Shown here piece after piece: positions 51,917 to 61,952 of a DNA stretch of 64,000 nt; position 1 is the first letter of the stretch, and the number at the start of each line of letters is the position of its first letter. Source of the DNA: Coraliomargarita sp965656715 (GTDB lineage: Bacteria > Verrucomicrobiota > Verrucomicrobiia > Opitutales > Coraliomargaritaceae); contig CBFHLR010000002.1 in the NCBI GenBank assembly GCA_965656715.1, positions 95,362 to 159,361 of the forward strand, read 5' to 3'. The notes below the pieces were generated by a model. It was not told the origin of the DNA. It was given only the letters and a program-made list of their open reading frames with translations, and searched no databases. The position numbers and the translations under genes are program-made.

Positions 51917-53368
51917 ATGTCTCTCTCTTTCGACAACACCTACGCCAAACTGCCTGCACGCTTCTACGCGGTGCAGACGCCGACGAGCGTCAAGGCGCCG
52001 GGGCTCATTCGAGTGAATCACTCGCTGGCGCGACGCCTTGGCATCGATCCGGCTTGGCTCGAATCGCCTGAGGGCGTGGAGGTCTTGGCTGGTAATGTCG
52101 TGCCGGACGGGGCCGCCCCGATTTCGCAGGCCTACGCGGGGCACCAGTTTGGTGGCTTCGTTCCACAATTGGGGGATGGCCGCGCCATCCTGCTGGGCGA
52201 AGTCGTCGCAACCAATGGTCAGCGCTACGACATTCAGCTCAAGGGCAGTGGGCCAACGCCGTTCTCGCGCCGCGGAGATGGTCGCTCCGCGCTCGGTCCG
52301 GTCCTGCGTGAATATATCGTCAGCGAGGCCATGCATGCTCTCGGGGTTCCGACCACTCGTGCGCTCGCCGCCGTCACAACTGGCGAACAGGTCGTTCGCG
52401 AGCGGCTGCAGGCTGGGGGAGTGTTTACTCGAGTTGCCAGCAGTCACCTGCGGGTGGGCACCTTTCAATATTTTGCCGCGCTGCAGGATCACGACGCGCT
52501 CGGCATCCTCGCCGACACCGCTATCGCTCGACACTACCCAGAAGCCGCCGATGCGGCTTCACCCATCATCGCGCTGCTCGATGCGGTCATCGCTGCCCAA
52601 GCCCGCCTCATCTGCAAATGGCTCGGCTTAGGCTTTATTCATGGGGTCATGAATACCGATAACTGTGCGATCTCCGGCGAAACCATTGATTACGGTCCCT
52701 GCGCTTTCATGGAGCAGTTCAATGCGCAGTGCGTCTTCTCTTCCATTGATCACCAAGGCCGCTACGCATGGGGTAACCAGCCCCAGATCGCTCACTGGAA
52801 TCTCACGCGCTTCGCGGAGACCTTGCTCCCACTCGTCGATGACGATCAAGAGGCTGCCATCAAGCAGGCCGAGCAATCGCTTGCGGCGTTCCCTAAAGTC
52901 TTTCAACGCGGCTACCACGCTACCTTTGCCACTAAGCTTGGATTGCCCAATACCGACGAGCGCACGTCTCCATTCATACAAAGCACGCTTGAGGCACTCG
53001 CCAAGCAACACATCGACTTCACCTTGTTCTTCCGTCAGCTCACCCGTGTCGCTGCAGGCGAAAATCCGTCTGAGTTTCTAGCGTTGTGGCAAACTGAAAG
53101 GGCTGGTCGTGACTGGCTGCATGACTGGTCGGGCCTCGCTCAACCCGAGACGCAGCTGTCTGCCATGCAAGCAGCCAACCCGATCCGCATTCCACGCAAT
53201 CATCAAGTCGAGCGCGCGATTCAAGCCGGCTACGCTGGCAACTTTGCACCGTTCCATCGCCTCGTGGATGCACTGCCCCAACCTTATACCGAGCAACCAG
53301 AGTATGCAGACATCGAAGCGCCTGCTCGCCCAGAAGAACGTGTCACGGAAACTTTTTGCGGCACTTAA
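51917..53368 (+). CDS. selO: Protein adenylyltransferase SelO (YdiU family)
   Basis: A 483-residue pseudokinase-fold AMPylase. Conserved segments: ISQAYAGHQFGGFVPQLGDGRAILLGE, QLKGSGPTPFSRRGDGRSALGPVLREYIVSEAM, VASSHLRVGTFQYFA and the metal/catalytic region HGVMNTDNCAISGETIDYGPCAFM. It ends FCGT, the conserved C-terminal cysteine position that is selenocysteine in some eukaryotes. It transfers AMP to Ser/Thr/Tyr of redox proteins. Length equals the E. coli protein. It stands alone. Confidence 0.95.
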   Translation: MSLSFDNTYAKLPARFYAVQTPTSVKAPGLIRVNHSLARRLGIDPAWLESPEGVEVLAGNVVPDGAAPISQAYAGHQFGGFVPQLGDGRAILLGEVVATNGQRYDIQLKGSGPTPFSRRGDGRSALGPVLREYIVSEAMHALGVPTTRALAAVTTGEQVVRERLQAGGVFTRVASSHLRVGTFQYFAALQDHDALGILADTAIARHYPEAADAASPIIALLDAVIAAQARLICKWLGLGFIHGVMNTDNCAISGETIDYGPCAFMEQFNAQCVFSSIDHQGRYAWGNQPQIAHWNLTRFAETLLPLVDDDQEAAIKQAEQSLAAFPKVFQRGYHATFATKLGLPNTDERTSPFIQSTLEALAKQHIDFTLFFRQLTRVAAGENPSEFLALWQTERAGRDWLHDWSGLAQPETQLSAMQAANPIRIPRNHQVERAIQAGYAGNFAPFHRLVDALPQPYTEQPEYADIEAPARPEERVTETFCGT

Positions 53369-53547
53369 TCCTACCATTACTTGTAGTGGGTAAAAGAGGT
53401 GATTGCTTGCTTTTTTTGAAACTTTTCGAGGTGGGCTGCGTTTACCAGATTCAGTGGTTAGCCAACTACTTTCATTGGTTATTTGGTTTTACTCAGTGCG
53501 AGCGGTGGCTGACCCTTAATTTAAACTTACTCGCAACGATTAGTCCT

Positions 53548-54684
53548 ATGAAATTTAGACACGCCATTACCTCATTGTCTGTGCTTTGCTTGCTGCCGCT
53601 TGCCTTGTCTGCGCAGGCAACCTCCGAGACAAATGAAAAGCTTAAAGCGGCTCTCGAAAAGTATCCGCAGGCCGACTTGAATGGCGATGGCCTCTTGACC
53701 TGGGTGGAGGCCAAAAAATACCGTGATCAAATGCGCTCGTCGCAGCAGTCGGGTAAGAGTGCACCGCTGGGCTACCCGGTCGAGCCGACGCACCCTGAGC
53801 TTGTATACGGGCCCTATGAGCGTAATCAGCTGGATCTCTGGCAAGCCAACGTCAGCGAGCCTGCACCGATCATTATTTACATCCACGGCGGTGGCTTTGT
53901 CGGGGGGAGCAAAGAAAAGGCCGCGCGTGTCACATTCATCGAGCAAGCGCTAGCAGAGGGGATCCACTTTGCTTCGATCAACTACCGCTACCAATACCGC
54001 TCAGTCGAAGATCTCGATGATCCACAGCGAACCGGCACTCCAGGTTGCTTTCTCGATGGCGCACGAGCCGTGCAGTATCTTCGGGCGAATGCGGCGCAAT
54101 GGAAGATCGACCCGGACAAGGTGATCGTGTTTGGCAGCTCGGCTGGCGGCGGCATTTCACTCTTTCTTGGTGCCAATGACGACCTCGCAGACCCCGAGTC
54201 CGAAGATCCTATCCTTCGCGAATCTTCCCGGGTTCTAGGCGTGGGGCATTTCTCCAGTCAGCCGACCTACAACTTCGAAAAGTGGCCGGACATTTTAGGG
54301 CTATCCGAAACCGAGCTCAAAAAAGTCATTAGTCCAACCAAGCAGACTGTTCCCGGGCATGTGAAGTTGGGGCTGCAGAGCGAAGCGGAAGTGGATTCGG
54401 AAATCGGCCGGCGCTATGCCGCGATGCTCGATATGACTGCCAATATCGATCCGAGCGACCCGCCCATGTTCATCTACAACAACAGCGGGCTGAGGGAGCC
54501 TACCTCACACGGCCAGACCGTTCACCATATCAAGCTGTCACTGTATCTGGAAGAACAGCTCAAGGTAAACGATGTGCCCGCCCAACGTTTATTCCCACGG
54601 TTGGATGAGCTGGAGCAAACCGACCCTTACGAAGCCTTCTATCAATGGTGCCGCCTACTGTTGGCCGCAAAGTCACAAGCTTGA
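53548..54684 (+). CDS. Exported alpha/beta-hydrolase (carboxylesterase) with EF-hand-like loop
   Basis: From the ATG at 53548 (MKFRHAITS) the product has 378 residues; codons from 53356 are an unlikely extension. A signal peptide (LSVLCLLPLALSA) precedes a calcium-loop-like DLNGDGLLTWVEA (about residue 35-47). The hydrolase has an oxyanion motif IYIHGGGFVGGS and nucleophile elbow VFGSSAGGGIS. Members deacetylate plant or algal polysaccharides. It lies downstream of selO on the same strand with a 179-bp gap. Confidence 0.87.
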   Translation: MKFRHAITSLSVLCLLPLALSAQATSETNEKLKAALEKYPQADLNGDGLLTWVEAKKYRDQMRSSQQSGKSAPLGYPVEPTHPELVYGPYERNQLDLWQANVSEPAPIIIYIHGGGFVGGSKEKAARVTFIEQALAEGIHFASINYRYQYRSVEDLDDPQRTGTPGCFLDGARAVQYLRANAAQWKIDPDKVIVFGSSAGGGISLFLGANDDLADPESEDPILRESSRVLGVGHFSSQPTYNFEKWPDILGLSETELKKVISPTKQTVPGHVKLGLQSEAEVDSEIGRRYAAMLDMTANIDPSDPPMFIYNNSGLREPTSHGQTVHHIKLSLYLEEQLKVNDVPAQRLFPRLDELEQTDPYEAFYQWCRLLLAAKSQA

Positions 54685-54786
54685 ACCTTTGATGCGTGAA
54701 GTCGATTCCGGTTGTAAGGCCTCAGGCTTGTGTTTGTGCCGGAACTTGCGCTTGCCCATTTGATGGTAGTTCTTGACCTCCTGTTA

Positions 54787-55902
54787 TTACGGATGCAGAC
54801 GGAGTGGTTCGATCTCAATGTCCAAGTCGCGTTCATAGCGTTGGACTAACTTGAGTTCATCTTCAGTCACGATCGAGATCGTAGTTCCGGGGGCGCCCAT
54901 GCGGCCAGTCCGTCCAGCGCGGTGTTGGTAGTCGCCCGAGTCGGAGGGCAGGTCGATATTGATGATATGCGAGACCTTCTTGATGTCTAAGCCGCGCGCT
55001 GCGACATCGGATGCGATGAGCACCTTCATCTTGCCGCGGCGAAATCGATTGAGGGCCTTTTCGCGGTCGAATTTGCTGAGCGCGCCATGGAGCACTAAGA
55101 CTTCCACTCCCTTTGCACTGAGTTGTTCGCCTAGTTCTTCGGCACTGGCATTTCGATGTAAGAAGACCATTGCGCGCTCAGGTTCGAGAGTCTCGAGTAG
55201 ACGCTGGAGTGATTTGGCTTTGTGGTGGTAGCTGGCTTCGAGGTAGCGGTGCTCAATCGTCGAAACGGTTTCGCGAGTCGTGCCCTCGATCCAGGTTAAT
55301 TTCGAGCATAGGTCTTGTGCGATCAGATAGGCGTCCCCCTTGTCGGTGGCCGACGTGAAGACCAGCTGCCGATCGCGCGGTGTTTTTTGTAGTAAGGCTT
55401 CAATCTCTTCAACTGTGTCATCGATCAGCATGCCATCCGCTTCGTCGATGATGACACATTTGCAGAGGTGGAGTTTCAGTTTGCGCTCTTCCGCGAGCGA
55501 ACGCATGCGCCCACAAGTGCCGACCACGACATGCGGCTTCTTTTTAAGCTTTTCTATTTGTCGCTTGGTTGACGCGTTGCCAATGAGCAGTTGGCTTCTC
55601 ACTGCCGGGCTGCCGCCTTGCTCTAAGCTTTGTATGACCGCATGCAATTGCACGGCGAGTTCCTGCGTGGGTGCGAGGATCGCGAGCTGTAGGTCGGTCG
55701 TCGATGCGTCGATTTGCTCCAGTAGCGGGAGTAGGTAAGCCAAGGTTTTACCGCTGCCAGTTGGGGCGCTGAGCCATGCATCTTGGCCGCTGCTTAGAGT
55801 CGGGTAGGCCTTCAGCTGGATGTCAGCAGGTGCTTGGATGTGCTGCAGTTTGAGCGCTTCGACTCGGTGCGTGGCGAGTCCGAGTTCTTCAAAAGTGTGC
55901 AT
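54787..55902 (-). CDS. DEAD-box RNA helicase 1
   Basis: From the ATG at 55902 (MHTFEELGLATHRV) the product has 371 residues: Q motif region HIQAPADIQLKAYP, motif I APTGSGKT, motif II IDEADGML, motif III FTSATD and motif VI HRAGRTGR, so only the two RecA-like domains with almost no tail. It follows the S4-domain gene by a few bases, suggesting co-expression for RNA or ribosome work. Confidence 0.9.
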   Translation of the reverse strand: MHTFEELGLATHRVEALKLQHIQAPADIQLKAYPTLSSGQDAWLSAPTGSGKTLAYLLPLLEQIDASTTDLQLAILAPTQELAVQLHAVIQSLEQGGSPAVRSQLLIGNASTKRQIEKLKKKPHVVVGTCGRMRSLAEERKLKLHLCKCVIIDEADGMLIDDTVEEIEALLQKTPRDRQLVFTSATDKGDAYLIAQDLCSKLTWIEGTTRETVSTIEHRYLEASYHHKAKSLQRLLETLEPERAMVFLHRNASAEELGEQLSAKGVEVLVLHGALSKFDREKALNRFRRGKMKVLIASDVAARGLDIKKVSHIINIDLPSDSGDYQHRAGRTGRMGAPGTTISIVTEDELKLVQRYERDLDIEIEPLRLHP

Positions 55903-55904
55903 CC

Positions 55905-56129
55905 TTATTGGATCGGTTCGATGAGGCTCAGCGTGAGCGCCGAATCGCCGCACTCGATGCAATCACCGGAGACGAGTTTCTTGCGCTTTTGTGTTTCGAC
56001 TTGGCCGTTCACTTTGACCTGCCCCTCGGCGATCAGTGTTTTGGCTTCGCCGCCACTCATTGCCAGACCTTCAAATTTGAGCAATTTGAACAGTTCAATC
56101 GGCTCGCGGGATATTTCGACTGTTTTCAT
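55905..56129 (-). CDS. S4-domain RNA-binding protein (YbcJ-like)
   Basis: From the ATG at 56129 (MKTVEISREPIEL) this is a 74-residue protein consisting of one S4 domain: ELFKLLKFEGLAMSGGEAKTLIAEGQVKVNGQVETQKRKKL. The next gene, a DEAD-box helicase, starts 2 bp after its stop. An upstream in-frame start at 56168 is possible. Stand-alone S4 proteins of this type bind structured RNA, often ribosomal. Confidence 0.85.
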   Translation of the reverse strand: MKTVEISREPIELFKLLKFEGLAMSGGEAKTLIAEGQVKVNGQVETQKRKKLVSGDCIECGDSALTLSLIEPIQ

Positions 56130-56244
56130 GTGCCAGAGCCTCTGCACTCTGGGAGCGCTGGCAACCACCGAGTGCAGCTCTATTTTTGCGGTGGATTTCT
56201 CAGTTTGATGTCGCCTTGAGCCTGAATTTATCAGCCATAGATAG

Positions 56245-57390
56245 ATGTCTTTTTCCGATCTAGGCTTGGCGCCTTCTTTTTTGCCTGCACTCGAGCACTA
56301 TGCGTTCACGGAATCGACGCCGATCCAACGCGCGACGATTCCTGCCATCTTGGAGCGTAAAGATGTGCTGGGCATCGCTCGAACGGGCTCCGGGAAAACC
56401 GTCTGCTATGTGTTGCCGGTGCTACAGCACTTGCATGAGACCTTCGAGGAGAAGCACCGCGAGCCTGCGGTTCTCGTGCTCGTGCCGACCCGTGAGTTGG
56501 CCGATCAAGTGCGTGAGGTGTTTCTCGATTTCATGCCCTGTGTGGATGAGCGCATCGCATGCTCGGCAGTGTATGGAGGCGTATCCATCAATACACAGAT
56601 GCTGTCGATCGGTTCGGTGAATGTATTAATTGCCACACCTGGACGCTTGCTGGACCTCGTTGGGAAAAACGCAGTGAGCCTGCGCTCGGTTCAGACCCTG
56701 GTGCTGGATGAAGCCGATAAGATTTTGAACCTAGGCTTTAAGTCGGAGGTCGATCGCATTTTAGCGATGCTACCAGCGCAGCGTCAGAACTTGCTATTCT
56801 CCGCGACCTTGAGTGCTGACTTGTCGGCCGTGCAACAGGTCGTGCTGAACGACCCACTGACTTATCGAATCGAAGCCGAGGAGGACGAGGTCGTGCTGAT
56901 CCACCAAATGGGCTATTGGGTGAGTGACGAGCGCAAGGGGCCCTTGCTGCGTTACCTGATCAAGACCCGCTATCCGGAGCAACAGGTCTTGGTCTTTATC
57001 GCGTCGAAGCGTCGCGCAGACAATCTCATGTTAAAGCTGCGTAAGAACCAGATTCAGGCTGCTGCGCTGCATTCGAATATGGGGCAAAATGCACGGCGCG
57101 ACAACTTACAGCGCTTCAAAACCGGCGAGGTGCCTGTGCTCGTCGCAACCGATCTGCTCGCGCGTGGCATCGATATCGATGCCTTGCCCTGTGTGGTGAA
57201 CTATGAATTGCCGCGTTCCCCCAAGGACTATGTGCACCGAATTGGACGCACTGGCCGTGCTACCGCCGAAGGGGATGCTATTGCCTTGGTGACTCCCGAT
57301 GAGCGCCACCACTTCAAAGTGATTCAAAAGAAGATGGGCCATTGGGTCGAGATGACCGATAGCGAGACCATCGACTTGCACGGCTACTAA
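56245..57390 (+). CDS. DEAD-box RNA helicase 2 (RhlE-like)
   Basis: A 381-residue DEAD-box protein: FSDLGLAPSFLPALEHYAFTESTPIQRATIP (Q motif), ARTGSGKT (I), PTRELADQV (Ia), LDEADKIL (II), FSATLSADLSA (III), VLVATDLLARGIDID (V) and HRIGRTGRA (VI). No C-terminal basic tail. It is divergent from the S4/helicase 1 pair, so two minimal DEAD-box helicases lie back to back. Confidence 0.92.
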   Translation: MSFSDLGLAPSFLPALEHYAFTESTPIQRATIPAILERKDVLGIARTGSGKTVCYVLPVLQHLHETFEEKHREPAVLVLVPTRELADQVREVFLDFMPCVDERIACSAVYGGVSINTQMLSIGSVNVLIATPGRLLDLVGKNAVSLRSVQTLVLDEADKILNLGFKSEVDRILAMLPAQRQNLLFSATLSADLSAVQQVVLNDPLTYRIEAEEDEVVLIHQMGYWVSDERKGPLLRYLIKTRYPEQQVLVFIASKRRADNLMLKLRKNQIQAAALHSNMGQNARRDNLQRFKTGEVPVLVATDLLARGIDIDALPCVVNYELPRSPKDYVHRIGRTGRATAEGDAIALVTPDERHHFKVIQKKMGHWVEMTDSETIDLHGY

Positions 57391-57458
57391 GCCGCGGCAG
57401 TTATCAACCAGGGCGGGCTGCTGTCAATAGGCTGGCTCGCACCAGAGATATCGAGTGC

Positions 57459-57701
57459 TCAATTGCCATGCTGCGCCTGCGAGGCGTAATACGGCTCCAC
57501 CGTTTCGAGGTGGCCTTTCACGATCTTGGCGACCGCAGCCGCGGGCAGCTCACCTTTGTGCAACTCGAAAATCGCCACCAGAAGTGCTAGCTCGATGTCC
57601 ATCTTCTTGGGAGTGGTTGCCTTCATTTCCGCTAGGAGTTCGAGCGCCTTGGCTTCAGCTTTCTTGTAGTATTTGAAATTTTCCTCGTTGGGTGTCGTCA
57701 T
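57459..57701 (-). CDS. Hypothetical small helical protein
   Basis: An 80-residue acidic/lysine-mixed protein with predicted helices: NEENFKYYKKAEAKALELLAEMKATT and MDIELALLVAIFELHKGELPAAAVAKIVKGHL. No signal peptide or metal motif. I do not recognise the family. It is convergent with the RhlE-like helicase and has palindromic DNA immediately upstream. Confidence 0.6.
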   Translation of the reverse strand: MTTPNEENFKYYKKAEAKALELLAEMKATTPKKMDIELALLVAIFELHKGELPAAAVAKIVKGHLETVEPYYASQAQHGN

Positions 57702-58010
57702 GCCGCCGAGGATTACTCGATGCCTCTCGTAGTCAAGTGACTACGGATAGTAGTCGTAGAACAGGCGTCTCGCCTGTTTGTGTGAGTGCCTGAATGCTTA
57801 GATGGCGTAGGTTTTACAACCGCTCCCTTCTTCGCTCTACTAGCTTCGCAGGGCAGGTCGCTACGGTGGGGAGAGCGGGGAGGACGGAACTTTAGCTCAA
57901 ATCACATTCGACTAGAGGCCTCTGCGCTAGATTCATTCCGATTGTAACTACTGCGTCCGAAGATTTTGCGTTTGCCCCTTTCGGCGCGCTGCACACAAAG
58001 ATCGCCCAGT
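57702..58010. other. Intergenic region rich in small palindromes
   Basis: About 310 bp. It holds the palindromes at 57728-57745 and 57760-57778 and then GC-rich sequence (57820-57890) without a reading frame of note. The promoters of the divergent genes on both sides must lie here. Confidence 0.5.
57728..57778. repeat. Tandem palindromes (REP-like)
   Basis: CGTAGTCA (57728-57735) and TGACTACG (57738-57745) form an 8-bp stem with a 2-base loop. AACAGGCG (57760-57767) and CGCCTGTT (57771-57778) form a second 8-bp stem with a TCT loop followed by TG-rich sequence. Two adjacent hairpins upstream of a gene are more like interspersed REP units than a terminator. Confidence 0.5.
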
Positions 58011-58850
58011 ATGCTTACACTACTCATTTCAGCACTTATCACGGCCGGATTGTCGGTCACTATCATTTCCCCGAATTTTAGCACGGGAGGGACGGTCTTC
58101 TTGAACATTTTCGTGTTGATCCTCTCGTTTTTCCTAGTGGGGCTTCCGACTCGGAGAAAGATGTCCAAGGTCCAAGGCGAGCTGCAGGACAACATGCAAG
58201 CCGCGCAGAAACGTATGCAGTGGAAGATCAATCAGTTCCAGAACAAGCCCGGCGGCAACGTGAAGCAGATCCAGCGTCAGCTCGAAGCGGATCAAAAAGT
58301 GATGCTCAAAGAGGGGCTCGAATTTACCAAGCGGCTCGAACCGTTCAAAAAGTGGACCTTGTTCACCGGGCGCCAGATCGCGACCATGCGCTTCCAGTTT
58401 CACTACCAGCTCAAGGAGTTCGATCAGGCGGACGAGCTTCTGGCCACCTGCGGTTTCATGAAGGGGCCAATGATGATGGATACCATGACGGCGGCCATGC
58501 GAATGACACGCTGCTATAAGAAAGACGACGTAGCGGGCGCGGAAAAGGTGTTTAAAAGTCGGATCCGCTGGGCGCGAGGTGATAGCGGCACGATCCTCTA
58601 CGGCTTGATGTCCTGGATTTACGTTCAGGAGGGCAACCCCGACGAAGCCCGTCGCGTGCTTCTGAAGGCCAAAGAAAAAACAGGAAACGAAACGTTTAAG
58701 AAGAACTGGGAACACCTCTCCAATGATCGCGTAAAAAATTTCTCCAATGCCGGGCTAGGGGACCAGTGGTATAGCCTCTATCTAGAGACTCCGCCCACGC
58801 CCAAGCAGCAGCGAGTGCGCGGCAAGGGACGTAATCAATATGGGTTCTAG
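58011..58850 (+). CDS. Membrane-anchored TPR-like hypothetical protein
   Basis: From the ATG at 58011 the product has 279 residues. Two membrane segments lie at about 1-20 (LTLLISALITAGLSVTII) and 25-45 (GTVFLNIFVLILSFFLVG). A charged linker and a coiled-coil-like region (QAAQKRMQWKINQFQ) follow, then helical repeats: MRFQFHYQLKEFDQADELLATCGF and WIYVQEGNPDEARRVLLKAKEK resemble TPR units. Function unknown; an anchored scaffold is a contextless guess. Confidence 0.75.
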   Translation: MLTLLISALITAGLSVTIISPNFSTGGTVFLNIFVLILSFFLVGLPTRRKMSKVQGELQDNMQAAQKRMQWKINQFQNKPGGNVKQIQRQLEADQKVMLKEGLEFTKRLEPFKKWTLFTGRQIATMRFQFHYQLKEFDQADELLATCGFMKGPMMMDTMTAAMRMTRCYKKDDVAGAEKVFKSRIRWARGDSGTILYGLMSWIYVQEGNPDEARRVLLKAKEKTGNETFKKNWEHLSNDRVKNFSNAGLGDQWYSLYLETPPTPKQQRVRGKGRNQYGF

Positions 58851-59051
58851 CCGCTTCCCTAGAAACGAGAGCGTTTCGACACTTACAGACTGCCGCTTGG
58901 GATCAAGCAGGCGAGGCTAGATTTGAGTTGAGGTCTTCTGTTAGGTCGCGTTGCTATTGGGACTACAATAATTACGGACGGAGCGAAGCGTAGATGGCGG
59001 AAGAATGACCCCATTTGGGGCCTCGTTTCAGTGCCATTAGCCCTCTCATTT

Positions 59052-60121
<1,070 letters not shown>

Positions 60122-60283
60122 CTCGGGCGTGAACTTCTGCGGGGCCTTCGGTGCTTCACCTTCAACCTGCTGCACAACGACGTATTGGCGCTGGTGGATG
60201 TCGATTCCAAGCTTGATGACCTCCGCTTTCGCTTCAGTCTGTTCACGTGACGTGGGAGTGTTTTGTCGGCTCTGATTTTTCAT
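60122..60283 (-). mobile_element. IS110-family transposase, N-terminal fragment
   Basis: From an ATG at 60283 about 54 codons read MKNQSRQNTPTSREQTEAKA, then EVIKLGIDIHQRQYVVVQQV and a tail ending KFTPE, the start of verrucomicrobial IS110 transposases with the first catalytic Asp of the DEDD (RuvC-like) domain in LGIDIH. It stops abruptly and joins recQ sequence in the same frame. The remaining about 300 residues, including the C-terminal serine-containing domain, are missing. Directly upstream is the 61-bp repeat (60281-60341). Confidence 0.8.
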
Positions 60284-60341
60284 AGTAGGAGCGTCAGTTT
60301 AGCGATTACTCGCGCCTGACAACTCCTCCCATGTCATCTTT
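60281..60341 (-). repeat. 61-bp inverted repeat, left copy
   Basis: The exact reverse complement of 62048-62108. It ends, on the minus strand, at the ATG of the IS110 transposase fragment, so it probably represents the non-coding end of that element. Both copies face each other across the two-gene cassette at 60442-61952. Confidence 0.85.
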
Positions 60342-60441
60342 TGTGACCGCCTTCGGGCCCAGATTTATAAAGAAGAGGTTTGATTTCATCCACATTTGTT
60401 TTGTTCTAATCTAGTAACCCTATTAATTAACACCTGCCGTT

Positions 60442-61299
60442 TTGTTAGATCCCCTGCAGCTCACAAAAACACCTAGTGCTTATCACTTAGCGCTTGTTTC
60501 AAATGGAAGGCAGTTCCAGGTCTTCGGAATTATACTGGTGATCAATGAGCTGTTGCGATGCTCGCCTAATTTGGCCTCCAAGATTACCGTCTGGATTGGT
60601 TTGCCAAGGGATCTGCACCAGACCTACGAACCCTATGTCCAGTTGTTGCAGGGAGCTGCCCCCGTCCGTTTTTTCGAAGTGGAGACAGACCACAAAGACC
60701 CTTACTTTGTTAAACTTGGCTTGGTGGATCTGATGTATGAGCTTAATGCTGAAGATCAGTTTCTCTATATCGATTACGATCACCTAGTCCTCGGTCCGCT
60801 GTGTCTGGATGCTTGTCGAAAGGATGCCATTTTGGTCAGTTCGGAGATTAAGCAGCTGGATGAAAGTATTTCTTCGTGGCGGGACAAATTAGCGCTGCCA
60901 TCGCTGCAGGCGGGTAAGAAACATTTTAATAATTCGTTGATTTTCACGTCGGTCGCGAGGATGCGCAATGCCGTGAGTGGCTGGCTGCAATTTTACCATA
61001 AGCTAGAAGCGCTTCCTCCCGAGATGAGGGAGGAGATTGCTTTTTGCTTAGCGGTTGAGGAGATGGGAGAACCTTTGATTGCTGTGCCGCACCAATTTCA
61101 GGAGTATTTTCGGGGAGATCTGGGAAAATCTGTGCTGTTTCACTATGGAGGGGCCACTAGGGAGGCGCAGGGGTTGAAGCAGTTTTTGAAAGAACGGGCC
61201 GCCGCATTTTGTTGGGAAGATTTCACTTCTGATTGTCTCAGCCGAGAGCATCGAGTGCTACAGGAGAAGTTGAATTGTCTTTGTTTGCATAGTATATGA
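60442..61299 (+). CDS. Glycosyltransferase-like protein of the repeat-flanked cassette
   Basis: A 285-residue protein starting at a TTG (no ATG or GTG lies upstream before an in-frame stop at 60424). QFLYIDYDHLVLGPL contains an acidic D-x-D-like motif as in GT-A transferases that work on sugar nucleotides, preceded by KITVWIGLPRDLHQTYEP and followed by HFNNSLIFTSVARMRNAVSGW. No membrane segment is visible. Its stop overlaps the ATG of the cis-prenyltransferase gene by four bases, so the two are translationally coupled. Function inferred from one motif only. Confidence 0.55.
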   Translation: MLDPLQLTKTPSAYHLALVSNGRQFQVFGIILVINELLRCSPNLASKITVWIGLPRDLHQTYEPYVQLLQGAAPVRFFEVETDHKDPYFVKLGLVDLMYELNAEDQFLYIDYDHLVLGPLCLDACRKDAILVSSEIKQLDESISSWRDKLALPSLQAGKKHFNNSLIFTSVARMRNAVSGWLQFYHKLEALPPEMREEIAFCLAVEEMGEPLIAVPHQFQEYFRGDLGKSVLFHYGGATREAQGLKQFLKERAAAFCWEDFTSDCLSREHRVLQEKLNCLCLHSI

Positions 61300-61952
61300 G
61301 TGAAACGCACAAACATTTCGGTATCATTCCAGATGGTGCTAGGCGGTGGTCCAGGAGAGAAGGTCAGAGCCCGGCGGAGGGTTACTATTATTGCGTGTCT
61401 CGCATTCTTGAATTAGCCGACATGGCCTACCATGCTGGCTATCAAGAGGTGTCGATTTATTGTTTAAGCTTGGATAACCTCGAACGACCCGCGCACGAAG
61501 TGCGCGCGGTATTTGATACGATGCGCATGTCCCTGCATCTATTCGAGGGTCTGATTGGTGGAGATACCTTTAAGCGAATTCGAGTAGTCGGGGAGACGGA
61601 TCAGCTGCCCGAGGATGTGCGTGAACGTTTAGAGCGATTGGAGGCGTTGAGCGTTGATACATCGGTGTCGACGATCAATCTGTTGATCGCCTATGATGCT
61701 GCGACTGAACTCCAGCGCGCACATCAGCGTGCGCACGGTGACCAGTTGGGCTTGGCTCACTTCGATGTGACAACGCCGATTCAAGTGATTTTTCGAAGTG
61801 CCAAGGGTGTGTTGTTGAGCGGATTTCTGCCATTTCAGAGTCAATACGCCCAATTAATAGTTTCGGACAAACTCTTTAACGATTTGACTGAAGGCGATAT
61901 GCGAGAGGTCTTCGAGGACGCGGAGCAGCTGGATCATTGGTTTGGTCGATGA
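61296..61952 (+). CDS. Divergent cis-prenyltransferase (UppS-family) protein
   Basis: A 218-residue protein alignable over its whole length with undecaprenyl diphosphate synthase. HFGIIPDGARRWSRREGQ replaces the HVAIIMDGNGRWA loop: the key Asp is kept, but the Asn of DGNGRW is Ala. LSLDNLERP replaces SENWxRP. The C-terminal RTGGE-R-S-FLLWQ becomes RSAKGVLLSGFLPFQ, losing the second Arg, and the Mg-binding Glu of YAEL is Gln. So catalytic residues are partly lost. It may act on another substrate or be inactive. Coupled to the upstream transferase-like gene. Confidence 0.72.
   Translation: MSETHKHFGIIPDGARRWSRREGQSPAEGYYYCVSRILELADMAYHAGYQEVSIYCLSLDNLERPAHEVRAVFDTMRMSLHLFEGLIGGDTFKRIRVVGETDQLPEDVRERLERLEALSVDTSVSTINLLIAYDAATELQRAHQRAHGDQLGLAHFDVTTPIQVIFRSAKGVLLSGFLPFQSQYAQLIVSDKLFNDLTEGDMREVFEDAEQLDHWFGR

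Noticed and set aside
53356..53547. 64-codon N-terminal extension of the esterase
   Set aside because: The ATG at 53548 is followed immediately by a signal peptide; the extension would place the signal internally and starts inside the end of selO.
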